Assembly: GCA_916610825.1 (NCBI GenBank)
Contig: OU744452.1
Location: 17,633,103-17,697,102 of the forward strand
From: Haliclystus octoradiatus
Taxonomy: Eukaryota; Cnidaria; Staurozoa; Stauromedusae; Haliclystidae
DNA length: 64,000 nt
Direction of reading: 5' to 3'
Shown: positions 63,251-64,000 of the stretch, in pieces
How positions within the stretch are numbered: the first letter of the stretch is position 1
Layout of the letters: each line of letters opens with the position of its first letter
The notes under the pieces: model-generated
The model's database searches: none
The model's input: the letters and a program-made list of their open reading frames with translations, nothing else
What the model was told of the DNA's origin: nothing
Position numbers and translations under genes: made by a program

Positions 63251-64000
63251 ACTGGAAACATAATAGCATACCTTAATGGAGTTCCAATAATAGAGCATTT
63301 AGAAATTTACATATACATGACCTGTGTAGTGGTTTGTTTGTTGTCTTATATATATTGTAACTTCCGTTTATCACTGTCTTCATGTAAATAATCAACTGTG
63401 ACATAAAATCTCTCTCTTTCCTTGTAACTGTTGTAGGTTCAACACCCTAAATACATCACACATAATATATAGCTATGTAGTTTTATCCATGTCTGAACCC
63501 TAGGCCTACACCTGCACTTGATAAAATGCAATTCAAAACTGCCAACGATTTCTGCTGCATTTATCCGAAATTGTTTATTACCAGATTTGAGAAGGGAATA
63601 GTTTACAACGTTTGAGATTAAGGTTGCAGTTAAGGGGGAATTTCAATTATTGGAATTGCACTGTAAAAGCGGGTTATACTGTAGAACCAAATATGTAGGG
63701 TTAGCTATATTGTGTTATAGAGTAGGATAAAATTTTAGGACAAGGATAAAGCTACGGTAGCCTTAACTTAAGTGGTTTGGCTGAAGCTACAAAGTTTCCT
63801 GAGCATGCACACTCATTTAAAATTGACCTTTGCTAAAATTGATTATGTTATTAAAATAAATAAAGTGCTCCATTCATTCAACTAACTTATTCCAAACAAA
63901 TGTTGTTATCGTTTGCCGGCCTTTGCTATCGAAATAATTTACTAGGACCTAGCCTACAGCTATTACTACTTATTATTACTATTGTTAATATATAGTAGTA
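63251..64000. other. Right-end non-coding stretch
   Basis: Holds a possible 5' UTR exon for the - strand gene (ending near 63274 with a gtatgc donor) and a decayed pogo-like MITE at 63531-63681. I see nothing else. Confidence 0.4.
63531..63681. mobile_element. pogo-like MITE (CAGTGTAACCCGC family), decayed
   Basis: 'ggttgcagttaagggggaatttcaattattggaattgcac' and the end AGCGGGTTATACTG followed by TA match the 24376 copy. The left end is approximate. Confidence 0.55.

Overview
This is animal (metazoan) nuclear DNA. The genes are cut into many short coding exons separated by AT-rich introns of about 0.1 to 6 kb with GT-AG borders. The families present are animal or broadly eukaryotic: FGF, syntaxin-18, a secreted CUB/trypsin-like protein and a kinesin. 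The sequence is AT-rich and full of short non-autonomous DNA transposons, tRNA-derived SINE-like repeats and minisatellites. This fits an invertebrate, but I cannot name the phylum. No viral, bacterial or organellar segment was recognised.

Layout, left to right. (1) 3-1996, + strand: the last two coding exons of an FGF most like the FGF1/FGF2 group; the rest lies left of the window. (2) 3393-16710, - strand: a complete 11-exon syntaxin-18 gene (335 residues). (3) 18460-33733, + strand: five exons of a secreted CUB plus trypsin-fold protein (412 residues) that has lost the activation site, catalytic His, catalytic Ser and S1 pocket residue, so it is a pseudoprotease. (4) 35589-54996, + strand: an 18-exon kinesin (about 904 residues) with an N-terminal motor, a roughly 160-residue Ser-rich insert in loop 10, and a coiled-coil/low-complexity tail. 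Its motor core reads most like the plant/protist ARK (KIN-UC) kinesins, but no armadillo repeats follow. (5) 56860-63060, - strand: a probable three-exon gene for a basic 156-residue protein I do not recognise.

FGF and syntaxin-18 are tail to tail, syntaxin-18 and the pseudoprotease are head to head, and the kinesin and the last gene are tail to tail. The genes belong to unrelated processes (extracellular signalling, ER fusion, a secreted binding protein, microtubule motility), so this is ordinary neighbourhood and not a functional cluster.

The repeats carry much of the interest. Several elements have clear target-site duplications: two hAT-type elements (8-bp TSD), a Harbinger-like MITE (TTA TSD), pogo/Tc1-like MITEs (TA TSD) and a TTCATGAAC-rich MITE family. 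Some are nested in one another. One TTCATGAAC MITE appears to have grown into a 2.9-kb higher-order satellite inside an intron of the last gene. A 57-bp perfect fold-back in a kinesin intron carries a hammerhead-ribozyme-like core, and a related motif occurs twice more in the window.
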